From: Hymenobacter lucidus
GTDB taxonomy: Bacteria > Bacteroidota > Bacteroidia > Cytophagales > Hymenobacteraceae
Length of the DNA stretch: 64,000 bases
Direction: 5' to 3'
Assembly: GCF_020447265.1 (NCBI RefSeq)
Contig: NZ_JAJADR010000004.1
Location: 485,618 to 549,617, forward strand
In this document: positions 41,327-49,304 of the stretch, piece by piece
How positions within the stretch are numbered: position 1 is the stretch's first letter
How the letters are laid out: every line of letters begins with the position of its first letter
The notes under the pieces: model-generated
The model's input: only the letters and a program-made list of their open reading frames with translations
Told to the model about the DNA's origin: nothing
The model's database searches: none
Program-made: the position numbers and the translations under genes

Positions 41327-41686
41327 CTACTCGGCGCTGAACACGGCTACGACCTCAATCTGCCCCAGAATATGCTGATTGAACTCGGCCAACTCTTCGG
41401 CCGGTACCCACAACTCGTCGTGCTCGGGCCCACCCACGTTTTGCACGGGAAAGGTAGCGGCGTAATCGGCATCCACGGCAAAGCGCAGCACGTAGCCGAT
41501 ACAGTAGTAGGGCACGTTCCAGTCGCGGGCAATCTGGCTGGCGTAGGCCTCATTGAGCACCGGATAGAAAAAGGGCTGCTCAGGCAGGCGCGGCGGAAAA
41601 GCCAGCCAGTCGGCGGCGGCTATCAAATCCAGCTCCTGCTGATTGACGGGCCGGAAGAGCAGCAGGGCAGCGGGGTCGTGGCGCAT
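41327..41686 (-). CDS. Small protein often labelled ADP-ribosylation/crystallin J1-like
   Basis: A 119-residue soluble protein with the ordered motifs LLLFRPVNQQELDLI, WLAFPPRLPEQPFFYPVLN, YASQIARDWNV, VQNVGGPEHDELWVPAEELAEFN and a C-terminal HILGQIEV. I recall this conserved block in proteins that databases label ADP-ribosylation/crystallin J1-like, although no ADP-ribosylhydrolase motif is evident. Its function is therefore unknown. It lies 58 nt upstream of the ABC exporter in the same direction, but the exporter has its own promoter. Confidence 0.7.
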   Translation of the reverse strand: MRHDPAALLLFRPVNQQELDLIAAADWLAFPPRLPEQPFFYPVLNEAYASQIARDWNVPYYCIGYVLRFAVDADYAATFPVQNVGGPEHDELWVPAEELAEFNQHILGQIEVVAVFSAE

Positions 41687-41706
41687 AAGCAGAGTCCGAT
41701 ATCGGC

Positions 41707-43626
41707 TTAAAACTCGTGTAGCCGCTGGGCAATGTTCCAGCGCAATGACACCGACGAAAAAGCCGCCGTGCCGTTGCCCAGCGCCGAGTCGTCGCCAGTC
41801 TGGCGGCGCACGATCTGCTTGGCGTCGAGCCAGAGGTTGTGGCGCACCTGGTAGCTGGCTGTCAGGTCGCCGTGCAGCAGCGTGGTGGTGTTGCCCTGGG
41901 CAATGGTGTTGCCGAATTCCTGCACCCGGGTGTTGTACGACTTGAGCACGTTGCCGCCGTAGTTCTGGCCCAGCTCATCGGCATTCACCCTGTCGAGGCC
42001 CTGCTTGGTATAAAAGCCTTTAGCCACAATATTGAGGCGGGGCAGGGGCTGGTAGCTTACAATACCGATGAACTCGTAGAGGTTGGCGCCCATGGGGTGG
42101 GCCAGGGGCTGCTGGTAGTGCTGGTAGCTGCGGTACTGGTCTTCGTGCTGGTAAGTATAAGGCCGAATGTAGTTGAACTCGGCTTGCACGTCGAGGTTGC
42201 TGATGCCGGCCACGTCGATATACTTGCCGCCCAGCTGAAACGCCTGCTTATTTGCCCACCAGCCGTTGCCGGCCCGTACGTTGCTCACCACCAACTCGTC
42301 GAGCACCAATTGCCCGTAAATCTGGCCCCGGCGCAGCACGTTCCATTTGAAGTCAAGGCCCAGAATGGCGTTGTCCTCGGAGCCCACCTGCTGCTCGATG
42401 CTGCGGTAGAAGATAATCGGGTTCAGGTACTGCAGCTCGAAGCGGCCTTTGCCCCGGGCAAACATCACCGACTCGAACACGCCCACGTTGAAGCTGGGCG
42501 TAATATCGAGGCTGAGGTGATGCAAGGCCATGTACTTCTTGGGATACACTTGGTCCTGCTCGCGCCGGTCGGCGGTCAGCTCGGCAAACAGGTTCTGGTA
42601 GTTGAACTTCCAGATGCGGGTGTTCAGCTTGAGGAAGAAATACGGGGCCGAGTAGTCCGACAAAATCAACGACCGGTAGCCGTTGCCGATGAAGTTCCGG
42701 TCGTGGCCCAGCTGCACGTTGATGTGCTTGGTAGCCGCGTAGGTGAGGTAGCCGCGGGCCGAGAGGAAGTCGTACTGGTCGGGTTTGTTCTTGAAGTTTT
42801 TCCAGTAGCCTTCGTGGGGCACAATGGTGTCGCGGGCAATGCGGTTTTGCACGTAGGCGGGCACGGCCATCTGGTTGTCGGCCACGAAGGTGTAGAAGCC
42901 CAGCCGCCCATCCACGGTGCCTTCCACCTGCACGCCCCGGGTGTTGATGTAACGCAGCCCGTCGGCATCGGTATCCTTACCCAGCTGAAACTGCACCACC
43001 GGGCTCACGCGCAGCGTGAAGTCGGGGGTGGCTACGTGGAAGAAGTCCGTCTGATTGTTGAAAAAATATTTCAGGAACGGCTGCGTGCTGGTATTCATGG
43101 CCGCACCCTGAGCCGAGTAGTTCCAGTTGTCACGGGCCAGATACTCCGCATTAAACCGGTCGGCGGCCGACTGCGAGGTGGCACTGCCGTTGTCGTTCAG
43201 CACCCGTTCGGCCAGCCGGGCCACGCCGGCCCGGTGGTAGGGTCGCACGGCGGTATAAGGGTCGCCAAGCGAATCAGGGCCGTATTTGATGGCGTACCGG
43301 TCGATGAGGCGGTAGATGTCCTGGTCGAGGGGCACGTAGGTGCTGCCCTGGGTAGTGGTAGCGCGCTGGCTGATGCCCGGGCTAGCCGCTGTCGGCGCCG
43401 GGGCTACGGCAGCGGCCGGACTAGTAGGAGTGGCACCAGCCGCCGGGGCGGGAGCCGGCTGCGGGGCCTTGGCCGGCGCTTTGGGGTCGGCTTTGGGGTC
43501 TATCGGGTGGTCAAAAATCAGCCAGACCGCATCCGGGTCTTTGGCTGGGGGAGGCGTAGTCTGGGCCACGGCGCGGTGGGCCAGCATAGCCAGCGCCGAT
43601 AGAAAAAGGATTAGTGGTTTCTTCAT
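41707..43626 (-). CDS. Outer-membrane Wzi/RemB-like beta-barrel protein
   Basis: A 639-residue exported protein. The signal peptide ends near AVAQ. Residues about 40-95 are a Pro/Ala/Thr-rich linker, followed by a globular segment (YVPLDQDIYRLIDRYAIKYG) and then a barrel with repeated aromatic strands. The stretch VQLGHDRNFIGNGYRSLILSD with YFFLKLNTRIWKFNYQNLFAELT resembles Wzi-type capsule-assembly barrels and the gliding-related RemB proteins of Bacteroidota. The C-terminal strand is VSLRWNIAQRLHEF. The assignment is by motif memory only; a capsule or surface-polysaccharide role is possible, not shown. A TAGGTTTG box lies at 43667-43674. Confidence 0.65.
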   Translation of the reverse strand: MKKPLILFLSALAMLAHRAVAQTTPPPAKDPDAVWLIFDHPIDPKADPKAPAKAPQPAPAPAAGATPTSPAAAVAPAPTAASPGISQRATTTQGSTYVPLDQDIYRLIDRYAIKYGPDSLGDPYTAVRPYHRAGVARLAERVLNDNGSATSQSAADRFNAEYLARDNWNYSAQGAAMNTSTQPFLKYFFNNQTDFFHVATPDFTLRVSPVVQFQLGKDTDADGLRYINTRGVQVEGTVDGRLGFYTFVADNQMAVPAYVQNRIARDTIVPHEGYWKNFKNKPDQYDFLSARGYLTYAATKHINVQLGHDRNFIGNGYRSLILSDYSAPYFFLKLNTRIWKFNYQNLFAELTADRREQDQVYPKKYMALHHLSLDITPSFNVGVFESVMFARGKGRFELQYLNPIIFYRSIEQQVGSEDNAILGLDFKWNVLRRGQIYGQLVLDELVVSNVRAGNGWWANKQAFQLGGKYIDVAGISNLDVQAEFNYIRPYTYQHEDQYRSYQHYQQPLAHPMGANLYEFIGIVSYQPLPRLNIVAKGFYTKQGLDRVNADELGQNYGGNVLKSYNTRVQEFGNTIAQGNTTTLLHGDLTASYQVRHNLWLDAKQIVRRQTGDDSALGNGTAAFSSVSLRWNIAQRLHEF

Positions 43627-43666
43627 AAAAGCGGGGGCCGTGGTTCTGGTGAGGCACCCGGCGGGG

Positions 43667-43674
43667 CAAACCTA
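43667..43674 (-). promoter_or_regulatory. -7 promoter element of the Wzi/RemB-like gene
   Basis: The minus strand reads TAGGTTTG, an exact match to TAnnTTTG, about 40 nt upstream of the ATG at 43626. Confidence 0.5.
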
Positions 43675-43830
43675 CGCAGTTCAACGGTGGGAGTTGAGGC
43701 CAGGGAAAAAAGTAGGGCAGCAGCCGGCTGAACAAGCCCGGCCGCTAGTGTACGGTACCAACGCCGAAAAGCAGCAAGGACGTACGGATTGCCCTACTTT
43801 TACGCCGCTCCTGCTTTTTATCCGCCTGCT

Positions 43831-44778
43831 TTGCCGCTCCGTTATCTGTCATTCGCCCAACTCGACCTGGCTGCCTGGGACGCCTGCGTGGCCGCCGCCG
43901 AGCAGGCCGTGCCCTACGCACAAAGCGCTTGGCTGCACGCCACGGCCGGCCGCTGGGACGCTGTGGTAGAACAGGAGCCAGGTTCGAGCCAGTATCGGTC
44001 GGTGCTGCCGCTGCCGGTGAAGCGCCGCCCCTGGGGCGGACAGGTGTACCAGCCCGCCTTCACCCAGCAGTTGGGTCTGCTTACGACGCCCGCCAGCCGG
44101 CACCGCGAAATCGAGGAATATCTGGCCCTGGCGGCTCGCCATTGCAGCCGGCTTTACCTACAGCTGAACACCGCCAATACCCTGCCGGTCGCCGTGCCGG
44201 CCTTTACTGCGGTGGTTCGGCAAACCTACTGCCTGCCCCTGGCCGCCGACTACGAGCAGCTGCAGAAAGGCTACGCCGCCGACTACCGCCGCCGCCTGCG
44301 CCTCAATCAGCAGTTGGAGCAGCCGTTGCGAGTTACGGAAACGACTTCAGCAGCAGCCTTGCTAGCACTATTCCAGCAGCATAAGGGCGGCGAAGTAAGC
44401 AGTCTGAAAGCCCGGCACTATCGGCAGCTGCAGCAGCTTACGGTCGGCTTGCAGCAGGCAGGGCAGGCCTTGATTCTGGAAGTAAAAGCCCCGCAAACCG
44501 GCGAATTGCTGGCTGGGGCGCTGTTTGTTGTCACGCCGCGCGTCATTATTTACCTGTTTGCCGCTGCCTCGCCAGCCGGTAAAAAAGCGGCGGCACCGGT
44601 ACTACTCCTCGACCACGTCATTCGACACTACGCTGCTACGCCCGGCCTTGTCCTGGACTTTGAAGGCGGGATGATTCCGTCAATTGCCCGTTTTTTTGCC
44701 AACTTCGGGGCCCGGCCCGTGCCCTACGTAGCCCTCACCTTCACCCGCCAGCCCTGGTATCTGTCATGGAAACGCTGA
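43831..44778 (+). CDS. GNAT/FemAB-like acyltransferase (BioF2-like domain)
   Basis: A 315-residue cytoplasmic protein that looks like a FemAB-type GNAT acetyltransferase. It has an N-terminal half with VPYAQSAWLHATAGRWDAVVEQE, a middle region YAADYRRRLRLNQQL, and a C-terminal core LLAGALFVVTPRVIIYLFAAASP followed by DFEGGMIPSIARFFANFGARP, typical of the peptidyl- or aminoacyl-transfer fold. The start is a TTG at 43831, chosen because the upstream TTG (43789) lies before the TACTTTTA box (43795-43802). The gene overlaps upp by 13 nt, implying coupled translation. The substrate is unknown. Confidence 0.75.
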   Translation: MPLRYLSFAQLDLAAWDACVAAAEQAVPYAQSAWLHATAGRWDAVVEQEPGSSQYRSVLPLPVKRRPWGGQVYQPAFTQQLGLLTTPASRHREIEEYLALAARHCSRLYLQLNTANTLPVAVPAFTAVVRQTYCLPLAADYEQLQKGYAADYRRRLRLNQQLEQPLRVTETTSAAALLALFQQHKGGEVSSLKARHYRQLQQLTVGLQQAGQALILEVKAPQTGELLAGALFVVTPRVIIYLFAAASPAGKKAAAPVLLLDHVIRHYAATPGLVLDFEGGMIPSIARFFANFGARPVPYVALTFTRQPWYLSWKR

Positions 44779-45449
44779 ATACTCCCCCCGCAAGTCCCGC
44801 CGCCGACCGTGTGCATATTGTGTGCGCCGAGCCTTCCATTGCCAATCATTTTCTGGCTGAGCTGCGCGACGTAGACGTGCAGCGCGACAGTCTGCGCTTT
44901 CGCCGCAATCTGCAGCGCCTAGGCGAAATTATTGCCTACCGCATCAGCTCTCAGCTCAGCTACACCGACAAAGAGGTGCAAACCCCGTTGGCCAAGGCCA
45001 TCAGCAAGCAGCTGCGCGACTTTCCGGTGCTGGCCACCGTGCTACGCGCCGGCCTGCCGTTTCACCAGGGCTTCCTGAACTACTTCGACCAGTCGCCCAG
45101 CGCCTTTGCCGCCGCCTACCGCATCGAGGGCACGGCGCAGGTGCGGGTGCAGGTCGATTACCTCTCGGCCCCCAACCTCGACGAGCGGGTGTTAATCTTA
45201 GTAGACCCGATGCTGGCCAGCGGCAAGTCGTTGGTGCAGACCTACCGGGCCATGCTGCGCTTCGGCCAGCCCCGGCAGGTGCACATTGCCGCCGTTATTG
45301 CCTCGCCCGAGGGCGTGGAGTACGTTACCCGCGAAATTCCCGAAGCCACGCTGTGGGTAGCGGCTGTGGATGACCACCTCAACGAGCACGCCTACATTGT
45401 GCCCGGCCTCGGCGACGCCGGCGACCTGTCGTACGGCAGCAAACTGTAA
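44766..45449 (+). CDS. upp: Uracil phosphoribosyltransferase
   Basis: A 227-residue pyrimidine-salvage enzyme converting uracil and PRPP to UMP. The PRPP-binding loop is ILVDPMLASGKSLVQTY, and the uracil-binding C-terminus reads PGLGDAGDLSYGSKL. LRAGLPFHQGFLNYF corresponds to the active-site region around the family's conserved LRAGLPM segment. It starts inside the end of the preceding gene (13-nt overlap), so the two form an operon. The first 14 residues are extra compared with minimal UPRTases. Confidence 0.95.
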   Translation: METLNTPPASPAADRVHIVCAEPSIANHFLAELRDVDVQRDSLRFRRNLQRLGEIIAYRISSQLSYTDKEVQTPLAKAISKQLRDFPVLATVLRAGLPFHQGFLNYFDQSPSAFAAAYRIEGTAQVRVQVDYLSAPNLDERVLILVDPMLASGKSLVQTYRAMLRFGQPRQVHIAAVIASPEGVEYVTREIPEATLWVAAVDDHLNEHAYIVPGLGDAGDLSYGSKL

Positions 45450-45538
45450 TGAACCGGTAATGCGCCGGAACTAAACCCGCCGGCGCTTACCTGTTATCTT
45501 TACGCTTTGCAGTTTCCTTCATTAGTTCCGAAAACGCC

Positions 45539-45991
45539 GTGTTGCCCCATTTTGCCAAATACGCTTCCGTTTTCCTGCTGAGCATGGTGAAGTTCTTCGG
45601 CGGTCCGCTGGCGGGCGTGTCGTTGGGAATTCCCTTTTTCCAGACGCTGGGCCTGAGCGTGGCGGGCATGATGACCACGGTGCTGGTGGTATCGGGCGTG
45701 GGGCGGATGTGGGCCCTGCACCAGCGGCAGCGCCGCGAAGACAAAGGCAAGCCCCTGTTTACCAAGCGCAGCCGCCGTATCGTGGGCATCTACCGCCGCT
45801 TCGGCATGCCCGGCATTGCGTTTCTGACCCCCATTCTATTCAGTCCCATTGGCGGCACCGTCATTGCTACCCAGCTGCACGTGCCGCGCTGGCGCATCCT
45901 GCTGCACATGCTTTGGAGTGCGCTGCTCTGGGGCTCAGTCATGACGCTGTTTGTTGTTAAATTCAGCCATCTGCCGTTTTTTCACCGGTAG
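45539..45991 (+). CDS. Small integral membrane protein
   Basis: A 150-residue protein with three or four transmembrane helices: AGVSLGIPFFQTLGLSVAG, MMTTVLVVSGVG, AFLTPILFSPIGGTVIA and the C-terminal ALLWGSVMTLFVV. A basic loop (RRSRRIVGIYRRFG region) follows the second helix. The block FGMPGIAFLTPILFSPIGGTVIA vaguely resembles the small multidrug-export (PF06695) family, but this is weak. The start is GTG at 45539. A TATCTTTA box (45495-45502) lies upstream and the terminator at 46016-46046 follows. Confidence 0.7.
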   Translation: MLPHFAKYASVFLLSMVKFFGGPLAGVSLGIPFFQTLGLSVAGMMTTVLVVSGVGRMWALHQRQRREDKGKPLFTKRSRRIVGIYRRFGMPGIAFLTPILFSPIGGTVIATQLHVPRWRILLHMLWSALLWGSVMTLFVVKFSHLPFFHR

Positions 45992-46015
45992 CCCGATGGT
46001 CAGCTTCCATTCCGG

Positions 46016-46046
46016 AAAAGTCCACCTGCAGCAGGTGGGCTTTTTT
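46016..46046 (+). terminator. Terminator of the small membrane protein gene
   Basis: The stem AAAGTCCACCTGC with its complement is followed by six T's. Confidence 0.85.
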
Positions 46047-46082
46047 AGCTTTTAGCAGTTTCTAAAACACTTGTTTATACGC

Positions 46083-46114
46083 TTGTGTAAGCGGCGGCGG
46101 GCGTAGTAGCTTTG
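46083..46114 (+). promoter_or_regulatory. Promoter of T9SS cargo gene A
   Basis: TTG at 46083-46085, a 21-nt spacer, then TAGCTTTG (46107-46114), an exact match, about 90 nt upstream of the ATG. Confidence 0.6.
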
Positions 46115-46203
46115 GGTTCTATTCTTTCTCTAGCCTCTGTACGCAACCTCTGCGGCGGCATTTGTCTCAACGATACATTCTCTTCTCCCAACTTATTTGC
46201 TTT

Positions 46204-47559
46204 ATGCCTACTTCTTCACAAAAGTTTTTTCTGGGTGTTATGGGGCTGCTGGCCCTCTCCACTACCGATTTACAGGCTCAGTCGGCTCGGCCTGCTAGTT
46301 CGCTTACGGCCTTGAGCCGCGCGGCGCACCCGGCCACGAGCCCTTTTACCAAGGCCCTGCGCGGTATCAGCACAACCGTAGTACGTCCCGGACAGAGTAT
46401 CAATTATTTCTGGGACAGCGCCAGCAGCACCTGGATGCTTGGCCGGAAAGAGGAGTATAGCTACGACGCTGGTGCCCGCCTGACGCAGATTATTAACCGG
46501 GATTCGGCCACCTCCCAGCTCAATGAGCGGATTCTGCTCGAGTACAACGCCCAAGGCAAGTCAACCTCGACCACGTACCAGCGGTGGCTGAACAACGCTT
46601 GGGAAAATGATAGCCGCTATACGCTCAGCTACGATGCCCAGGGCAACGAAACGGAATATCTGAGCCAGAACTGGAACGGCAGCAGCTGGACGACGGATTT
46701 CGGCAACCAGAACGTGTATACCTACAACGCGGCCGGCGTCATAACGGAGTGGATTCGCAAGGAATGGGACAACGGCACGTTCGTCAATCAGGAGCGTGAA
46801 GTGTATACCGTTACCAACGGGCAGTGGAGCAGCCTGGTAATACAGGAGTGGGAAAACGGGGCCTGGGTGGATGACCAGCGTATCCTCGACGTGGTGTGGT
46901 ACGACTGGAGCCGTGTGCTGCCCGCTTCTTTCCGGCGGCAGGAATTCAATGGCACTGCCTTCGTCGACGAAAGCCGCACCACTGTTGCGTATAGCCCCAA
47001 TGGCGACCAGGTCAACACGGTGCAGAAATACGTCGGCACGGCCTGGGTGAACGACTACCGCATTTCGGAGCTCTACGACAACTACGGCAACGAGCTGGCC
47101 AACATCGAAGAGCAATGGATAAACAACGCCTGGAGTTTGGAGTACGGCGACCGTAACCTACTGTTTTACAACGCTAATAACGTAGTGATACGCAAAGTGG
47201 AGCAGCGCTTCGACAACATGCTCCGCCAGTACGTCAATAATTACCGCATAAACTACTCCAACTTCCAGAGCATCACGCTGGCCTCGGCCCGCAACGCAGC
47301 CCTCGAAGCCCGGGCCTCGCTGTACCCCAACCCCGCCGCCGGCCTCGTAACGCTGGAAGTAGCCGACGTGCGCGGCACGCAGGCTGCCACGGGCGAATTG
47401 CGCAACGCGCTGGGCCAGCTGGTGCAGCAGTTCACGGTCCAGCCTCAGGCCGGCAAGCTCAGCACTCAGCTCGACCTGAGCGGCCTGAAATCAGGCATCT
47501 ACACTGTGCGCCTGCAAACTGCCGACGGCGCCATCGTCAAGCGCGTGGTGCGTAACTAG
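46204..47559 (+). CDS. T9SS cargo protein A with YD-like repeats
   Basis: A 451-residue secreted protein. A signal peptide (ends DLQAQ) is followed by a helical stretch and then tandem repeats of about 30 residues with the pattern Y-YDxxGNE-EYLSQxWNGSxW, resembling Rhs/YD repeats. The C-terminal about 80 residues form a type IX secretion sorting domain: SLYPNPAAGLVTLEV, LRNALGQLVQQF and the ending LKSGIYTVRLQTADGAIVKRVVRN. T9SS cargo is exported across the outer membrane and the sorting domain is removed. The function of the repeats is unknown. It is a close paralogue of the next gene. The ATG at 46204 was chosen for its signal peptide. Confidence 0.85.
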   Translation: MPTSSQKFFLGVMGLLALSTTDLQAQSARPASSLTALSRAAHPATSPFTKALRGISTTVVRPGQSINYFWDSASSTWMLGRKEEYSYDAGARLTQIINRDSATSQLNERILLEYNAQGKSTSTTYQRWLNNAWENDSRYTLSYDAQGNETEYLSQNWNGSSWTTDFGNQNVYTYNAAGVITEWIRKEWDNGTFVNQEREVYTVTNGQWSSLVIQEWENGAWVDDQRILDVVWYDWSRVLPASFRRQEFNGTAFVDESRTTVAYSPNGDQVNTVQKYVGTAWVNDYRISELYDNYGNELANIEEQWINNAWSLEYGDRNLLFYNANNVVIRKVEQRFDNMLRQYVNNYRINYSNFQSITLASARNAALEARASLYPNPAAGLVTLEVADVRGTQAATGELRNALGQLVQQFTVQPQAGKLSTQLDLSGLKSGIYTVRLQTADGAIVKRVVRN

Positions 47560-47581
47560 ATTCTCGTTCTTTCTTCCGTGG

Positions 47582-47615
47582 AAAAGGCCCGACCAAGTAC
47601 TTGGTCGGGCCTTTT
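47582..47615. terminator. Palindromic terminator between the T9SS paralogues
   Basis: A perfect 34-nt palindrome (AAAAGGCCCGACCAAGT and its complement) with A and T flanks. Confidence 0.85.
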
Positions 47616-47690
47616 CTTTGTGCTTTTCGTGGACGGCAAAATACCTACTTGTGGGTATTGTGGCAGGCCGGGCAGAGTGGTAGGTTTGCG

Positions 47691-47698
47691 GTCCGTTT
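47691..47698 (+). promoter_or_regulatory. -7 promoter element of T9SS cargo gene B
   Basis: TAGGTTTG, an exact match, about 87 nt upstream of the ATG at 47785. Confidence 0.5.
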
Positions 47699-47784
47699 AC
47701 TCTGGGATTACCAGGCCTATACCTGGTTTGAGCAAGTAATGAACCTGTTTACTCCTTCATTTTCACACCTAGCTTATTGGCCTT

Positions 47785-49230
47785 ATGCCTACTTCTACTC
47801 AAAAATTCTTTTTAAGCATGCTCGGTTTGCTAGCCGTAGCTGCTACTGATGTGCAGGCCCAGACGGCCGCTGCGAAAAGCAGCAGTAAGCTCATGACCCT
47901 GATCAACAAAAAGCATGAATCCCTAGGGCAGTCTGCTATGGCGGCCCGCGGCATCAAGGCTACAGTCGTACGTCCCGGTCAGGAGGTAAGCTATTCCTGG
48001 GACCCCGCCGCTCGGCGTTGGGATGTAATTGCGAAAAGGGTTTATACCTACAACGCCCAGGGGCTTGTAACCCAGCAGATTGATCAGGATTCGGCTACAT
48101 CGGCTTTCAATGGCCGCTCGCTGTATACCTATAACGCCCAGGGCAAGGAACTCAGCTATACCAACCAGTACTGGAATAACAACGCTTGGGTAAACAGCAG
48201 CCGTTCTTTGATGACTTATGATTCGAACGGTAAAGAAGCCAGCTACACTAACCAGAACTGGGATAACAACGCTTGGGTAAACAGCAGTCGGTATCTGTCA
48301 ACCTATGATTCGCACGGCAATAGGACGTTAGATGAATCACAAACTTGGAATGGTAGTATCTGGGTAACCACGGATGCCTACCAGTCGGCATATACCTACA
48401 ATGCTGCCGGTTTGATGACGGAGGTAATCAACAAGGAGCTGGAAAACGGCGTGTATGTGAATACAGACCGCACGACGTTTACTTATACCAACGGGCAGTG
48501 GAGCTCGATTACGTCCGAAAAATGGAATAACGGCTCCTGGAGAAATGATGAGCGTGTTCTGGACATTGTGTGGTACGACTGGGCCAACGAAAAACCCCTT
48601 TCTTACCGTGTGCAGGATTTTAACGGTACCACCTTTGTGGATTCCGATCGGTACACGGTTACCTATGGTGCCAATGGTAGCACCGTAGAACTCAGAGAAG
48701 CCTACAACATCAACGCCTGGTTTAACTACCGTCGATATACAGATATTATTGATAGCCAAGGGAATGGACAGCAGTATTCTGTTGAATCTTGGACCAATAA
48801 TGCCTGGAAGGTGATAGACGGAAGTAAGTACATCAACGTATACAATAGCGGTAACGTCCTGCTTCGTCAAGTGCATCAGGAGTTCGATGATGTTACGCTT
48901 CAGTACGTGAATAATTATCGCTACAACTACTCCAGCTTCCAGACCATTACGCTGGCGGCCCGCAACGCGGCCCTAGAGGCTCAAAGCGCCTTGTACCCCA
49001 ACCCGGCCAGCGGCGTAGTTACGCTGGAAGTAGCTGGTCTGACGAAGGCCACCCTGGCCAGTGGCGAAGTTCGCAACGCCCTGGGCCAGCTGGTGCAGAT
49101 CTTCTCCGTTCAGCCCCAGGCCGGCAAACTCAGCACGCAACTCGACCTGAGCGGCCTGAAATCAGGTATCTACACCGTGCGTCTCCAAACCGGCGACGGT
49201 GCCATCGTCAAGCGTGTAGTACGCAACTAA
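47785..49230 (+). CDS. T9SS cargo protein B with YD-like repeats
   Basis: A 481-residue paralogue of the preceding gene. Signal peptide (ends DVQAQ), then YD-like repeats, then a near-identical T9SS sorting domain (LYPNPASGVVTLEV, ending IVKRVVRN). Relative to copy A it carries one extra repeat unit of about 30 residues: adjacent units SYTNQYWNNNAWVNSSR and SYTNQNWDNNAWVNSSR are almost identical in protein and DNA, pointing to recent unit duplication. It is more A/T-rich in the repeat part than copy A. Ends at a palindromic terminator. Probably a surface or secreted protein; no activity can be inferred. Confidence 0.85.
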   Translation: MPTSTQKFFLSMLGLLAVAATDVQAQTAAAKSSSKLMTLINKKHESLGQSAMAARGIKATVVRPGQEVSYSWDPAARRWDVIAKRVYTYNAQGLVTQQIDQDSATSAFNGRSLYTYNAQGKELSYTNQYWNNNAWVNSSRSLMTYDSNGKEASYTNQNWDNNAWVNSSRYLSTYDSHGNRTLDESQTWNGSIWVTTDAYQSAYTYNAAGLMTEVINKELENGVYVNTDRTTFTYTNGQWSSITSEKWNNGSWRNDERVLDIVWYDWANEKPLSYRVQDFNGTTFVDSDRYTVTYGANGSTVELREAYNINAWFNYRRYTDIIDSQGNGQQYSVESWTNNAWKVIDGSKYINVYNSGNVLLRQVHQEFDDVTLQYVNNYRYNYSSFQTITLAARNAALEAQSALYPNPASGVVTLEVAGLTKATLASGEVRNALGQLVQIFSVQPQAGKLSTQLDLSGLKSGIYTVRLQTGDGAIVKRVVRN

Positions 49231-49252
49231 CTCCCTGCGCCCTATTGCAACA

Positions 49253-49286
49253 AAAAAGCCCCGACCAGTACTGGTCGGGGCTTTTT
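49253..49286. terminator. Bidirectional palindromic terminator
   Basis: A perfect 34-nt palindrome AAAAAGCCCCGACCAGT/ACTGGTCGGGGCTTTTT, shared by the convergent T9SS cargo B and DEAD-box genes. Confidence 0.9.
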
Positions 49287-49304
49287 GTATGGATATTCGG
49301 TGGA

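Noticed and set aside
45180..45230. UPRT PRPP loop reading DPMLASGKSL rather than DPMLATGGSA
   Set aside because: Probably a lineage variant; the remaining active-site regions are normal.
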